Below the pieces are notes generated by a model that saw nothing but the letters and a program-made list of their open reading frames with translations, was not told where the DNA came from and searched no databases. A stretch of DNA of 33,124 nt from a virus, in IMG/VR virus record IMGVR_UViG_3300021168_000067, positions 1 through 33,124 of that record, one strand, 5' to 3'. The position numbers and the translations under genes are program-made. Shown here one piece after another: positions 1 through 5,762 of the stretch; the first letter of the stretch is position 1, and each line of letters opens with the position of its first letter.

Positions 1-172
1 ATATTATGAGGGCTAGTAGTAGGATGCAGATCATGCAGAACGAAGTTATAAGCGCATCGATACGATTAGACTTGAACAGCTTGACCAGAGCCAGCAACTC
101 GGCGTTATTGGTTTCCTGTGCATGCTGTTCCCACGCCTGTACATCTGACATATACCAGTTCCAGATCTTCAT
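1..172 (-). CDS. Partial small membrane protein, runs off the left edge
   Basis: The minus strand from ATG at 172 is open for 57 codons to the window edge, so the C-terminus is missing. The first 40 residues are polar (start MKIWNWYMSDVQAWEQHAQE) and the visible end becomes strongly hydrophobic (SFCMICILLLALII), as in a C-terminal membrane anchor. It begins 5 nt after the stop of the upstream gene, with only a weak purine stretch as ribosome site. I do not recognise the family. It could be a small membrane accessory protein, but no lysis function can be claimed. Confidence 0.5.
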   Translation of the reverse strand, partial: MKIWNWYMSDVQAWEQHAQETNNAELLALVKLFKSNRIDALITSFCMICILLLALII

Positions 173-177
173 TTGTA

Positions 178-534
178 TCACTCTGGTTTTGCTGTGTCAC
201 CGCGCTCATTTAGAATTGCCAGCTCGCACTGAATCGCATATGCAACCATGATCTCCCCAACGATCTCTCGCAAAACATCAGAAAGTTTCGGTTGGGTGTG
301 CGGCCAATGCGAATCTAAAATTGTTATCGCATCGCGGACACGTTGATTGTAAGTCACTGTGGTCATTTGTGCCCCCTCTGGCTTTACTCTTCCAATTTCT
401 TCACGTGCCTTGTTGATTGCTGGTGTCATGTGGTCATGTAACCAGTCTTCGATCTGCCAAGATTTATAGCGTTGACCTCCCGGCAAAGCTTCCCATGCGT
501 CGATCAGCATGTTTATGATTTCCCGGTCAGTCAT
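178..534 (-). CDS. Hypothetical protein, 118 aa
   Basis: Not recognised. The start at 534 is chosen over the ATG at 558 because AGGAGG lies 8 nt before it; the longer form has no such site. The protein is mixed polar (MTDREIINMLIDAWEALPGG...) with a predicted helical C-terminal half (LREIVGEIMVAYAIQCELAIL). The start lies 8 nt inside the end of the upstream gene, typical of translational coupling. No membrane segment, metal motif or catalytic signature is visible. Confidence 0.65.
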   Translation of the reverse strand: MTDREIINMLIDAWEALPGGQRYKSWQIEDWLHDHMTPAINKAREEIGRVKPEGAQMTTVTYNQRVRDAITILDSHWPHTQPKLSDVLREIVGEIMVAYAIQCELAILNERGDTAKPE

Positions 535-922
535 GTCTATGCCTCCTATGTCTTCCATAACGGCAACGCCAGAATGTATGATGATGCCGCGTGAACTCTA
601 CTTTCCAGCCGCCTTCACGCTCGCATACATTCTTACGGCGTGGAGGATCTGGCTCTTCAACTTTTTCTTGCTCTCTCTTTGGTGCAGCTTCTTTCTTTGG
701 TGGTATTATTTTTTGCACCGCTACTTTGCGCGGCGGTGATTCAGGCTGCGTCATCATTTCTAGATCATTAAAGGCCGAGATTATATTTTCGGCGCTCTTG
801 TCTCCTTTGTTGATTGTGACTAGTTTGCTTGGTGTCCGTGTACTCAAGTAATTGCGCAAGTAGACCACTGGACCAGCAAGCAATAACGCTAGCAACACTG
901 CGGCCATCTTGGGCGGTGACAT
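527..922 (-). CDS. Membrane-anchored protein with Lys/Pro-rich linker, 131 aa
   Basis: Residues 5-22 form one hydrophobic segment (MAAVLLALLLAGPVVYL), then comes a long charged linker rich in K, P and E (about 65-95). The end has a Cys/Trp motif, VCEREGGWKV...WRCRY, and a basic His/Arg tail. Small phage proteins with an N-terminal anchor and a C-terminal C...W-C motif occur in phages of rhizobia; this recollection is family-level only and gives no function. GGAGAAATAAA precedes the ATG, and the start follows the upstream stop after 1 nt (TAAAATG). The very basic last 15 residues overlap the next gene by 8 nt. Confidence 0.6.
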   Translation of the reverse strand: MSPPKMAAVLLALLLAGPVVYLRNYLSTRTPSKLVTINKGDKSAENIISAFNDLEMMTQPESPPRKVAVQKIIPPKKEAAPKREQEKVEEPDPPRRKNVCEREGGWKVEFTRHHHTFWRCRYGRHRRHRHD

Positions 923-923
923 T

Positions 924-1100
924 TTATTTCTCCATGAAGACTATGGTGGCTAACACACTCGCGGGCTTTATTCCTTCTTCAAAGCTGGCCAAGAATCTAT
1001 CCAGCTTTTGGATCAGCATTTCCCTGGTCAAGGGAGTAGGACTAGTGTGTTCTTCTTCATGATCTGAGAAGTAAACATTGCATTCCAGTTGATATTGCAT
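924..1100 (-). CDS. Small acidic hypothetical protein, 58 aa
   Basis: A 58-codon gene starting MQYQLECNVYFSDHEEEHTS and ending ASVLATIVFMEK. Its ATG shares a base with the stop of the upstream gene (TAATG) and its stop is 1 nt before the next ATG. AGGGGGAAAGAGTA precedes the start. It sits in an unbroken chain of overlapping genes, which is the main support that it is coding. Function unknown; no motif seen. Confidence 0.6.
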   Translation of the reverse strand: MQYQLECNVYFSDHEEEHTSPTPLTREMLIQKLDRFLASFEEGIKPASVLATIVFMEK

Positions 1101-1279
1101 TACTCTTTCCCCCTCTTGTCTGCATCATGCACTGCCAGCATGAGCGTTGTGAGATCATGGCGGCTGAGTCGCCGCAAGGTTTTCAGTTCAGCAGTCGGTT
1201 CACTGGTACGCCGGACCCACTCGCGAATATCCTCAGCCATATCCTCTTTACGTTCTTTTGGTTGCCAATGCGGAGTCAT
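1100..1279 (-). CDS. Small basic hypothetical protein, 59 aa
   Basis: A 59-codon gene (MTPHWQPKERKEDMAEDIRE...) rich in Arg, Lys and Glu and probably all helical. It starts with an ATGA overlap on the upstream gene and ends with a TAATG overlap on the next. GAGG lies about 9 nt before the ATG. Not recognised. The charged helical character would suit a nucleic-acid or protein-binding peptide, but that is inference. Confidence 0.6.
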   Translation of the reverse strand: MTPHWQPKERKEDMAEDIREWVRRTSEPTAELKTLRRLSRHDLTTLMLAVHDADKRGKE

Positions 1280-1536
1280 AGTCCATCCTCTAAGATTTGC
1301 TTTTCTGTTCGAGCGTTTGGGATATCTTTACTACCTACAGCACGATAAGCATACATCCAATTATCACCTTCCCAATTGGTGCTTGGTTGCATGCGCCGCT
1401 CTACAATTTCAAACCACGCCCAAGAACAATCTAGAAGTTGGACTGGACGCCAAGCAAACCAATGATGCCACCTCCATCTGGTAGGTTTATCTAGCGGATG
1501 TTTGAGGAAAAAATCAGGCGGCACTGTCAGTTTCAT
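1276..1536 (-). CDS. Trp-rich hypothetical protein, 86 aa
   Basis: Contains an unusual aromatic cluster (RWRWHHWFAWRPVQLLDCSW, about residues 20-39), giving nine Trp in 86 residues. It starts after a good AGGGGAGGAGAAAA ribosome site and ends in an ATGA overlap with the next gene. No known family recognised. Confidence 0.65.
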   Translation of the reverse strand: MKLTVPPDFFLKHPLDKPTRWRWHHWFAWRPVQLLDCSWAWFEIVERRMQPSTNWEGDNWMYAYRAVGSKDIPNARTEKQILEDGL

Positions 1537-1548
1537 TTTTCTCCTCCC

Positions 1549-1890
1549 CTATAGTAGGTCCCATTCGACACATGCTTCATGTGCTGCTTCGCCTGGTAAC
1601 AATCCCATTTTCATTCCACCAGCAAACCATTGCAGCCACTCATGCACAAGGCCATTTTTCTCTGCGATCTTGTAATACTTCCAAACAATATCCATTGTTT
1701 TATCATCCAGCGCTGTTCCTCTACCTTGCGGCATTTTCATCCCTCCACTTTCAGCCAGCGGCCATCTGCTTGTTTCTTTTTTGTGCATTTCTTCCCATTC
1801 TTTTTCTAATTCTTCTTTTGTGGTGACCGGAACTTTAGCAATTCTTTGATACATCTGTGTATCTTCTACCCATTGTTCTTTTTTTGCCAT
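1549..1890 (-). CDS. Hypothetical ORF, 113 aa, probably two small genes joined by a frameshift
   Basis: As it stands this is one 113-codon frame. Residues 1-40 are charged and helical (MAKKEQWVEDTQMYQRIAKV...). The C-terminal part from Met51/Met53 (ALDDKTMDIVWKYYKIAEKNG...EWLQWF...ACVEWDLL) looks like a complete small phage protein on its own. Directly before Met51 the DNA reads GGAGGGATGAAAATG, a ribosome site followed by a start at 1740 or 1734. In the +1 frame the preceding stretch encodes QADGRWLKVEG and then a stop, nearly identical to the C-terminus of the upstream gene. An A6 run at about residues 37-38 is the likely slip point. So the original arrangement was probably a 51-aa gene followed by a 61-63-aa gene. 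Confidence 0.55.
   Translation of the reverse strand: MAKKEQWVEDTQMYQRIAKVPVTTKEELEKEWEEMHKKETSRWPLAESGGMKMPQGRGTALDDKTMDIVWKYYKIAEKNGLVHEWLQWFAGGMKMGLLPGEAAHEACVEWDLL
1737..1890 (-). other. Alternative +1 reading: 51-aa protein ending GRWLKVEG
   Basis: If the A6 run within codons 36-38 (ATGCAC followed by AAAAAAG) had five A residues, or if ribosomes slipped +1 there, the frame starting at 1890 would continue as KKKQADGRWLKVEG and stop with TGA at 1739-1737. That stop overlaps the candidate ATG of the downstream part. The same C-terminal peptide ends the neighbouring gene at 1892. This may be a sequencing/assembly indel, a real mutation or programmed frameshifting; the sequence cannot decide. 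Confidence 0.4.
1738..1772. repeat. 35-bp direct repeat, copy A
   Basis: Matches 1893-1927 at 31 of 35 positions in the same orientation. On the minus strand each copy encodes DGRWLKVEG-stop and carries the GGAGGGATGA ribosome site for the next gene. The repeat suggests a local duplication of a gene end together with its downstream translation signal. Confidence 0.8.
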
Positions 1891-1891
1891 G

Positions 1892-2104
1892 TCATCCCTC
1901 CACCTTCAGCCAGCGACCATCCACTTGCTTTTCATATTTCTGGCCATAACCAGTTCCTAGTACGCCAATGCCGTGCTGCTTCCATGACACTTCACTCATG
2001 TTGGCCCATGGCCCCATTCTAGTTTTGGCGTCATACATGACTTTACCATCGTAAGGTAAACCGAAGTCATCTTTATCGCCAAGATGTCCTACCCAATAAG
2101 TCAT
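1892..2104 (-). CDS. Hypothetical protein, 70 aa, ends GRWLKVEG
   Basis: Sequence MTYWVGHLGDKDDFGLPYDG... then a Gly/Tyr-rich middle and the C-terminal VDGRWLKVEG. It looks like a small beta-rich protein. GGAGG precedes the ATG (GGAGGTAACAATG), and the TGA stop is one base from the next ATG. The C-terminal ten residues recur in another frame of the next ORF, so the two gene ends appear duplicated. Function unknown. Confidence 0.65.
   Translation of the reverse strand: MTYWVGHLGDKDDFGLPYDGKVMYDAKTRMGPWANMSEVSWKQHGIGVLGTGYGQKYEKQVDGRWLKVEG
1893..1927. repeat. 35-bp direct repeat, copy B
   Basis: Partner of 1738-1772. This copy forms the end of the 70-aa gene at 1892-2104 and the ribosome site of the gene starting at 1890. 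The four differences are t/c, g/a, t/c and g/a transitions. Confidence 0.8.
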
Positions 2105-2106
2105 TG

Positions 2107-2526
2107 TTACCTCCTGAGTTCTCGTGGTTGATACAGTTCAAGTATGTTGATTGCGCTATGCCCTGGATCGAACTCCTCGAACCAGACTTTGTCCCATTCT
2201 TTGATGCCATAAGCTTCGGCAATCATCTTCACTGCCTCGACCGATGGCAGCTTGCCGGGCTGATCGACCGATATTGAAAGATGGCGGCAGAATCCAGCTG
2301 GCTGTTCCTCGATGCTGATTGACGCGCGGAAGCCGATGGGGATAAGCAGATGCTCGCTTGGTGGACGCTCGAAGCCCGGTTTGCGGTCAATGAGTTTCAG
2401 ATGTTTTACCTCCTCGCGGAGCGCGCCTTCGCGCAACACACTGAATGGAATCGGTTTAGCTTCGGCGCGTGCAACTGCCGCTGCGATCTGGGCGCGGATT
2501 TCGCTGGTAATGATTAGCGCCCTCAT
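2107..2526 (-). CDS. Conserved phage hypothetical protein, 139 aa (DUF7694-like?)
   Basis: Start taken at 2526 (MRALIITSEIRAQIAAA), where GGAGGTAACG precedes ATG; the ATG at 2538 lacks a site. The centre (CRHLSISVDQPGKLPSVEAV, about residues 80-99) and the end (VWFEEFDPGHSAINILELY) recall a phage/bacterial family in which HLSIS is followed by a Pro-Ser helix, then by a conserved aromatic/His end. I associate this with DUF7694-type proteins, at low certainty. No catalytic function is known. The upstream gene ends inside this gene's ribosome site. Confidence 0.6.
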   Translation of the reverse strand: MRALIITSEIRAQIAAAVARAEAKPIPFSVLREGALREEVKHLKLIDRKPGFERPPSEHLLIPIGFRASISIEEQPAGFCRHLSISVDQPGKLPSVEAVKMIAEAYGIKEWDKVWFEEFDPGHSAINILELYQPRELRR

Positions 2527-2528
2527 CG

Positions 2529-2888
2529 TTACCTCCATGGGTCTGGGCTGTCAGCAAGATCATCATTGAACTCGCCGCCGTCTTTCAAAAAGTTAAGCGC
2601 ACATTCAGCATCATGCAGCGCATCTTGTGCCCGTTTCACTTCAGCTTCACCACGGCTTATTGCTTGTTCCCGCGTTAACTTCATACCATGCCCTTCTGTG
2701 CCACGTCTCATCGCGGTGTAGCACTTAGCATTACCCTGCTCACTGCATTGCGGGCATTCTGGACAGATGCATTGGTCTGGCACTTTACAGCACACCGCGC
2801 AGGGTACATCGTCTGTCTGATTATAGGGCGCATTAGGATCGTTCGCTGCGCCCGGTGGATAGCTCCAGCCAAACACGTGTCTAGGCAT
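2529..2888 (-). CDS. Cys-rich zinc-binding-type protein, 119 aa
   Basis: Start set at 2888 (MPRHVFGWSYPPG), about 7 nt after GAGGAG. Residues 31-55 hold a dense cluster (CAVCCKVPDQCICPECPQC, then KCY), enough for one or two zinc sites. The C-terminal half is a charged helix (LTREQAISRGEAEVKRAQDA). Similar CxxC-CICPECP phage proteins exist, without assigned function. An alternative in-frame GTG at 2990 preceded by GAGGAG would add 34 residues, reading through the structured gap upstream; I prefer the shorter form. Confidence 0.6.
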   Translation of the reverse strand: MPRHVFGWSYPPGAANDPNAPYNQTDDVPCAVCCKVPDQCICPECPQCSEQGNAKCYTAMRRGTEGHGMKLTREQAISRGEAEVKRAQDALHDAECALNFLKDGGEFNDDLADSPDPWR

Positions 2889-3069
2889 GTTCATTCTCCT
2901 CTTGTTGTTAGTAAGCAGACTGTATCGGACCGTGGTCTGCCAGCACGGAAAGAGAGCCTCGTGGTGTCCAGTCACGAGTTTCGTCTGCACGACTGCTCCT
3001 CTCGATAGGACAATTGCGTACAAGGAGCCCGTTTACCAGACGGAGTGCAGCCGCTGCCGATACTCAGTC
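2889..3069 (-). promoter_or_regulatory. Structured 181-bp gap between regulator and Cys-rich gene
   Basis: There is no clear separate gene. It contains two perfect 6-bp inverted repeats: GCAGAC/GTCTGC (2915-2920/2935-2940) and CTCGTG/CACGAG (2958-2963/2973-2978). On the minus strand it includes CCGATACAG, also found in the hairpin-rich gap at 25517-25657. Lying just downstream of the HTH regulator gene, it may hold a terminator, a 5' leader or an operator. No convincing -35/-10 pair and no T-run is seen. Confidence 0.35.
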
Positions 3070-3354
3070 TCAGCCGTTAACTATAATCTTTTCAAGGAAT
3101 TTGCAAGGGTCAACCTTCAATACTTCACAGATATGCAACAATCGTGCCGCGCTAATACGGTTGACTCCTTTTTCATATTTCTGGATCTGTTGAAAACTGA
3201 TACCGCACTCCAGACCCAACTGTTCTTGCGATACATCCAATCTTAAGCGTTCCTCCTTTATGAGTGATCCAATTACGTTATCAACAGCTGTGGTGGATCG
3301 TGGTTTCATTTTTCGTGGTTTCATTTTTCGTGATTTCATTTTTCGTAGTTTCAT
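3070..3354 (-). CDS. HTH XRE/Cro-CI family transcriptional regulator, 94 aa
   Basis: Residues 25-88 match the XRE helix-turn-helix fold: IGSLIKEERLRLDVSQEQLG (helices 1-2), CGISFQQIQKYEKGVNRISA (recognition helix and loop), then LLHICEVLKVDPCKFLEKI. Such proteins bind operator DNA as dimers. The N-terminal 19 residues are an unusual basic repeat of R-K-M-K-P/S units made by 15-bp tandem repeats, giving four in-frame ATGs. AAGGAG lies 7 nt before the first ATG (3354), which favours that start. Its target could be the operator-like repeats at 28726-28797, but that is inference. Confidence 0.85.
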   Translation of the reverse strand: MKLRKMKSRKMKPRKMKPRSTTAVDNVIGSLIKEERLRLDVSQEQLGLECGISFQQIQKYEKGVNRISAARLLHICEVLKVDPCKFLEKIIVNG

Positions 3355-3358
3355 TTTC
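3300..3358. repeat. 15-bp tandem repeat, about four units
   Basis: Units of the type GTGGTTTCATTTTTC start at 3300, 3315, 3330 and 3345 with single-base differences; the last unit is shortened. On the minus strand each carries an ATGAAA start-like triplet in the same frame and encodes one RKMKP-type pentapeptide of the regulator. Copy number may vary by slippage. Confidence 0.9.
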
Positions 3359-3364
3359 TACTCC

Positions 3365-3583
3365 TTACATGGATATCTTGTTTTTTAGTTTCAGGAACTC
3401 CGCTGATAGCGTATCAATGCGTGTAGAATACCCCATCCAGATCTTGGCCAAGTTAATATCCTGCCAATCTTCGGCAAGTCGCTCGGCCTTGCGACCACAG
3501 ATAAATGATAGACCAGACAGCATATCCTCCAGTCCATACTTATCCACCAACGCTTCCAGCATTTCCACCCCCGACGTATCCAT
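3365..3583 (-). CDS. Conserved small phage protein, 72 aa
   Basis: All-helical by appearance (MDTSGVEMLEALVDKYGLED, ICGRKAERLAEDWQD, then a K-rich end). The ICxxKAExLxxxWQD pattern recurs in small phage/rhizobial proteins of unknown role. It starts with a TAATG overlap on the upstream HTH-like gene and ends about 10 nt before the XRE regulator, so the three probably form one regulatory cassette. Confidence 0.6.
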   Translation of the reverse strand: MDTSGVEMLEALVDKYGLEDMLSGLSFICGRKAERLAEDWQDINLAKIWMGYSTRIDTLSAEFLKLKNKISM

Positions 3584-3861
3584 TACATTTTCCTCCAGAC
3601 TCTTTCATAGCCCAAGGCGCGTCCCGCCGCTTCCAATGTAGGATTGGTTGGACGCTTGGTCTTGCCGAAAAACCATGCTTGCATGCAGCCAAGTGAAGGA
3701 CCACCGCCATGAGTGATCTTGTTCAAGTTTTTGCTGCTTAGGCGCTCTTTGAAATGGTCCTCGACCAGAGTGCGTAGTATGTCTATGGCCGGATCCTTAT
3801 CCCGGAACACATAGCTCTTGTATATGGGAGTACGATATTGCCCGTTGGATTTCTTCTTCAT
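3583..3861 (-). CDS. Probable DNA-binding protein, HTH-like, 92 aa
   Basis: The C-terminal 50 residues (LSSKNLNKITHGGGPSLGCM, then AWFFGKTKRPTNPTLEAAGR, ALGYE) resemble the end of phage XRE-type repressors, where a recognition helix is followed by W-F/L-G-T-R-P and a final helix with RALG. The N-terminus is basic. It probably binds DNA. Its stop overlaps the next ATG, and it lies two genes upstream of the XRE regulator. A catalytic role is unlikely at this size. Confidence 0.6.
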   Translation of the reverse strand: MKKKSNGQYRTPIYKSYVFRDKDPAIDILRTLVEDHFKERLSSKNLNKITHGGGPSLGCMQAWFFGKTKRPTNPTLEAAGRALGYERVWRKM

Positions 3862-3863
3862 GG

Positions 3864-4211
3864 CTATTTCCTCACGATGTAGGTGGATGCTGAACCAGTG
3901 CCGCGTCGCCTTAGCACTTTGGCTTTGACAGCTTGTGTGAGCAGATATGTAGAACTCAATTTGGAACGGCCCATTGACTCAAGCCAATCCTGTGCCTGCT
4001 TTGGTATCACAGTTTCGTGGCCATTCTTTTGCAGATAGGCTGTGAACATGCTGAGCATGCTGCCATCGCTGGCAGCTTCGATCTTGCCGTTCTTTTTGAC
4101 TTCAGCGTTGATCACTGGTGTCACGTTGGGTTGACCGCGCACCTTGCCCGTTAAGGCACGCAATGCATCAGCCAACATCTTGTCATCTACAAAGCACTCT
4201 ATGCGGAACAT
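3864..4211 (-). CDS. Hypothetical protein, 115 aa, possible winged-helix end
   Basis: Starts MFRIECFVDDKMLADALRAL, a beta-alpha opening, then a Lys-rich middle. The C-terminal half (AQDWLESMGRSKLSSTYLLT, QAVKAKVLRRRGTGSASTYIV) looks like a winged-helix arrangement with a hairpin ending. It lies 2 nt from the HTH-like gene, supporting a regulatory or DNA-binding role, but no family is recognised. Confidence 0.6.
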   Translation of the reverse strand: MFRIECFVDDKMLADALRALTGKVRGQPNVTPVINAEVKKNGKIEAASDGSMLSMFTAYLQKNGHETVIPKQAQDWLESMGRSKLSSTYLLTQAVKAKVLRRRGTGSASTYIVRK

Positions 4212-4221
4212 TTGTTTCTCC

Positions 4222-4404
4222 TTAGTTTGGTTGGTTCAGCACGCCACCATTTAGATAGTTGACATAGCATGCAGCTTCTTCCTCTGTGTTGAAATCTTTC
4301 ATAGGCATCCATGCGGATATTGGTTCACCCATGCGCCCTACTTCTTGAGTGTAGTAACCAACAGTCCATAGGGGTTCGTCTTTCGTTTTTCTATAAGTGT
4401 GCAT
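4222..4404 (-). CDS. Conserved small phage protein ending LNGG, 60 aa
   Basis: Core PLWTVGYYTQEVGRMGEPIS then AACYVNYLNGG. The pattern W-x-V-G-x-Y ... eeAaxxVxxLNGG is common in small phage proteins of unknown function and predicts an alpha/beta fold. Two starts are possible: 4404 with AGGATATAGGATTT upstream, or 4431 adding nine residues with no good site. It is the first gene after the terminator-like hairpin at 4519-4550. Confidence 0.6.
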   Translation of the reverse strand: MHTYRKTKDEPLWTVGYYTQEVGRMGEPISAWMPMKDFNTEEEAACYVNYLNGGVLNQPN

Positions 4405-4431
4405 AAATCCTATATCCTTTCCATAGTCCAA

Positions 4432-4564
4432 GGTCCCGCCACATCCTGAGCATCAGGAGTATGTCAACTGCGCTCATTGCTGCGGCGGGATGCCCGGAGG
4501 ATGGTCCGGGTCTTTGGAAAAGAGTCGGCAGAGTCCCTTAGTCTGCCGACCAATAGGAAGAGCG
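4432..4564 (-). promoter_or_regulatory. Intergenic control region with hairpins and TTGACA
   Basis: Besides the terminator-like stem listed separately, this gap holds CCCGGA/TCCGGG (4493-4498/4505-4510) and CCTGA/TCAGG (4445-4449/4453-4457). On the minus strand TTGACA is present at 4467-4462, but the bases 17 nt further on do not resemble TATAAT. It is the best place for a promoter restarting transcription toward 4404. Confidence 0.35.
4519..4550 (-). terminator. Terminator-like hairpin after the 206-aa gene
   Basis: Perfect 9-bp stem GTCGGCAGA/TCTGCCGAC (4524-4532/4542-4550) with a 9-nt loop. On the minus strand it is followed by TCTTTTCC. It begins 15 nt after the stop of the gene at 4565-5185, as expected for an intrinsic terminator, although the T-run is interrupted. 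Confidence 0.6.
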
Positions 4565-5185
4565 CTAACTGATTTTGATAACGCCCAACTTTTTCAAATT
4601 GGCCAGAGTGGTTGGCAGAATATCCTTTTTTCTAATTGTTTCTACCGTCTGGCCAAGAGACTTCAGCACAACTTGAGTACGGGCATAAGACTCTGAACCT
4701 TCCCTGAAAGGATTTTCACCACTGCCCTTGGTGACTTTTGCAGTCGGGTCCAGCCGACTACGTGTCGCACTCTCACGAGTGGACACGGTCTTTTCTTTCC
4801 TGGTGCCCTTGGCAGCTACACGCTTTTTGCCGCCACGGACTTTGCTGGTTTCACGCTTCACCTTCTTCTCCTTCGTTTGCGGTTCCGGATCCGATCCCGA
4901 AGATTCTACTTCCGGCTTGGGCTTACGCTTGCGCTTGAGCTTTGTTGCTGCCGGTGCAGGATCTTCTACAGTAGGTTCCGGTTCCTGTTCGCCGTCATCT
5001 ATCATAGACGACCTCTTTAACGGCTCACGCCAAGTCCGCAACCTCTCTTGAGCCGCAGAAAGAAGTTGCTGTTCGGCGAATGTGAGCTCACTTCCTCGCC
5101 GAATTTCTTGTTCTAGAAACGCTACCCTCCGCTTCAGTTCGGCGTGTGGTAGAACGCTCCAGCCTCCTAATCTGTCCTCCTTCAT
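4565..5185 (-). CDS. Lys/Glu-rich protein with conserved C-terminal module, 206 aa
   Basis: Residues 1-60 are helical and charged. Residues 65-155 are low complexity, rich in K, R, E and P, and probably disordered. Residues 157-206 form a compact module (NPFREGSESYARTQVVLKSL ... LANLKKLGVIKI). The same layout (NP, R/K, G, aromatic-R, hydrophobic helix, final L..GLI/V) ends the 170-aa protein at 5755, so the two share a domain, perhaps nucleic-acid binding. GGGAG precedes ATG 5185. This start lies 98 nt inside the methyltransferase gene, an unusually long overlap. Function unknown. Confidence 0.65.
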   Translation of the reverse strand: MKEDRLGGWSVLPHAELKRRVAFLEQEIRRGSELTFAEQQLLSAAQERLRTWREPLKRSSMIDDGEQEPEPTVEDPAPAATKLKRKRKPKPEVESSGSDPEPQTKEKKVKRETSKVRGGKKRVAAKGTRKEKTVSTRESATRSRLDPTAKVTKGSGENPFREGSESYARTQVVLKSLGQTVETIRKKDILPTTLANLKKLGVIKIS

Positions 5186-5762
5186 GCTTTCTCCCTAGTA
5201 GCAGTACATACCATCCTTGATTGAATATGGGCACTTCATCTAATAATTGCCATCCTAATTTAGAACACAGCGAAGTGAATTTTTTCTGATCATGGGTAGC
5301 GGTATTGCTTTTCGCTATATATTTTTCTCCAAGCCTGATGGTCAAAATGATGCAATGCCTGGTGACGCGCGCTAGTTCGTGCAGGGCTTTCTGCATGGTG
5401 TCTTCTGGGACTAGATCCATGAATCGCACGCAGACACTGGCGTCCATGCTGTTGCTTTTGTGCGGTATTTCTCGTATGTCTCCTACCTCTAATGTTGCTG
5501 GTATGCGCTTGCGCTTGGCCAATGCCAGCATTTCCTCACTCGTATCATAGCCATAACAGTGCAGGCCGAGTTTCTGGTATAGCGCCAGGAATCGCCCGGC
5601 ACCTACTGGCACGTCCAACACCGATTTGAATTGGTGGCGTTGCAGAAAATCTTCAATCGCAGCATTCTCCAGATGCCATCGCTCCTGCTTCATTCTTTTA
5701 GCTTCATAATTTGCGGCCATTTTTCCCGCGTACTTGCGCGCCGTGCTTTCAGCGCTAACCAT
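5088..5762 (-). CDS. Class I SAM-dependent methyltransferase, 224 aa
   Basis: Rossmann methyltransferase signals in order: motif I VLDVPVGAGRF (48-58), acidic end of beta2 in GYDTSEEML (D73), GDIREIP (D95) and a motif IV-like VCVRFMDLVPED. The fold is that of small-molecule or macromolecule methyltransferases such as UbiE/COQ5 types. No DPPY or Pro-Cys motif is present, so it is not an ordinary DNA N6A, N4C or C5 enzyme. Substrate unknown. It starts in an 8-nt overlap with the upstream gene. The last 30 residues are Arg-rich and coincide with the downstream overlap, so the original stop may have been lost. Confidence 0.85.
   Translation of the reverse strand: MVSAESTARKYAGKMAANYEAKRMKQERWHLENAAIEDFLQRHQFKSVLDVPVGAGRFLALYQKLGLHCYGYDTSEEMLALAKRKRIPATLEVGDIREIPHKSNSMDASVCVRFMDLVPEDTMQKALHELARVTRHCIILTIRLGEKYIAKSNTATHDQKKFTSLCSKLGWQLLDEVPIFNQGWYVLLLGRKHEGGQIRRLERSTTRRTEAEGSVSRTRNSARK

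Noticed and set aside
5088-5762. Interpretation of this methyltransferase as a DNA-modifying enzyme
   Set aside because: No DPPY/NPPY or C5 Pro-Cys motif is visible; only the general SAM fold is supported.
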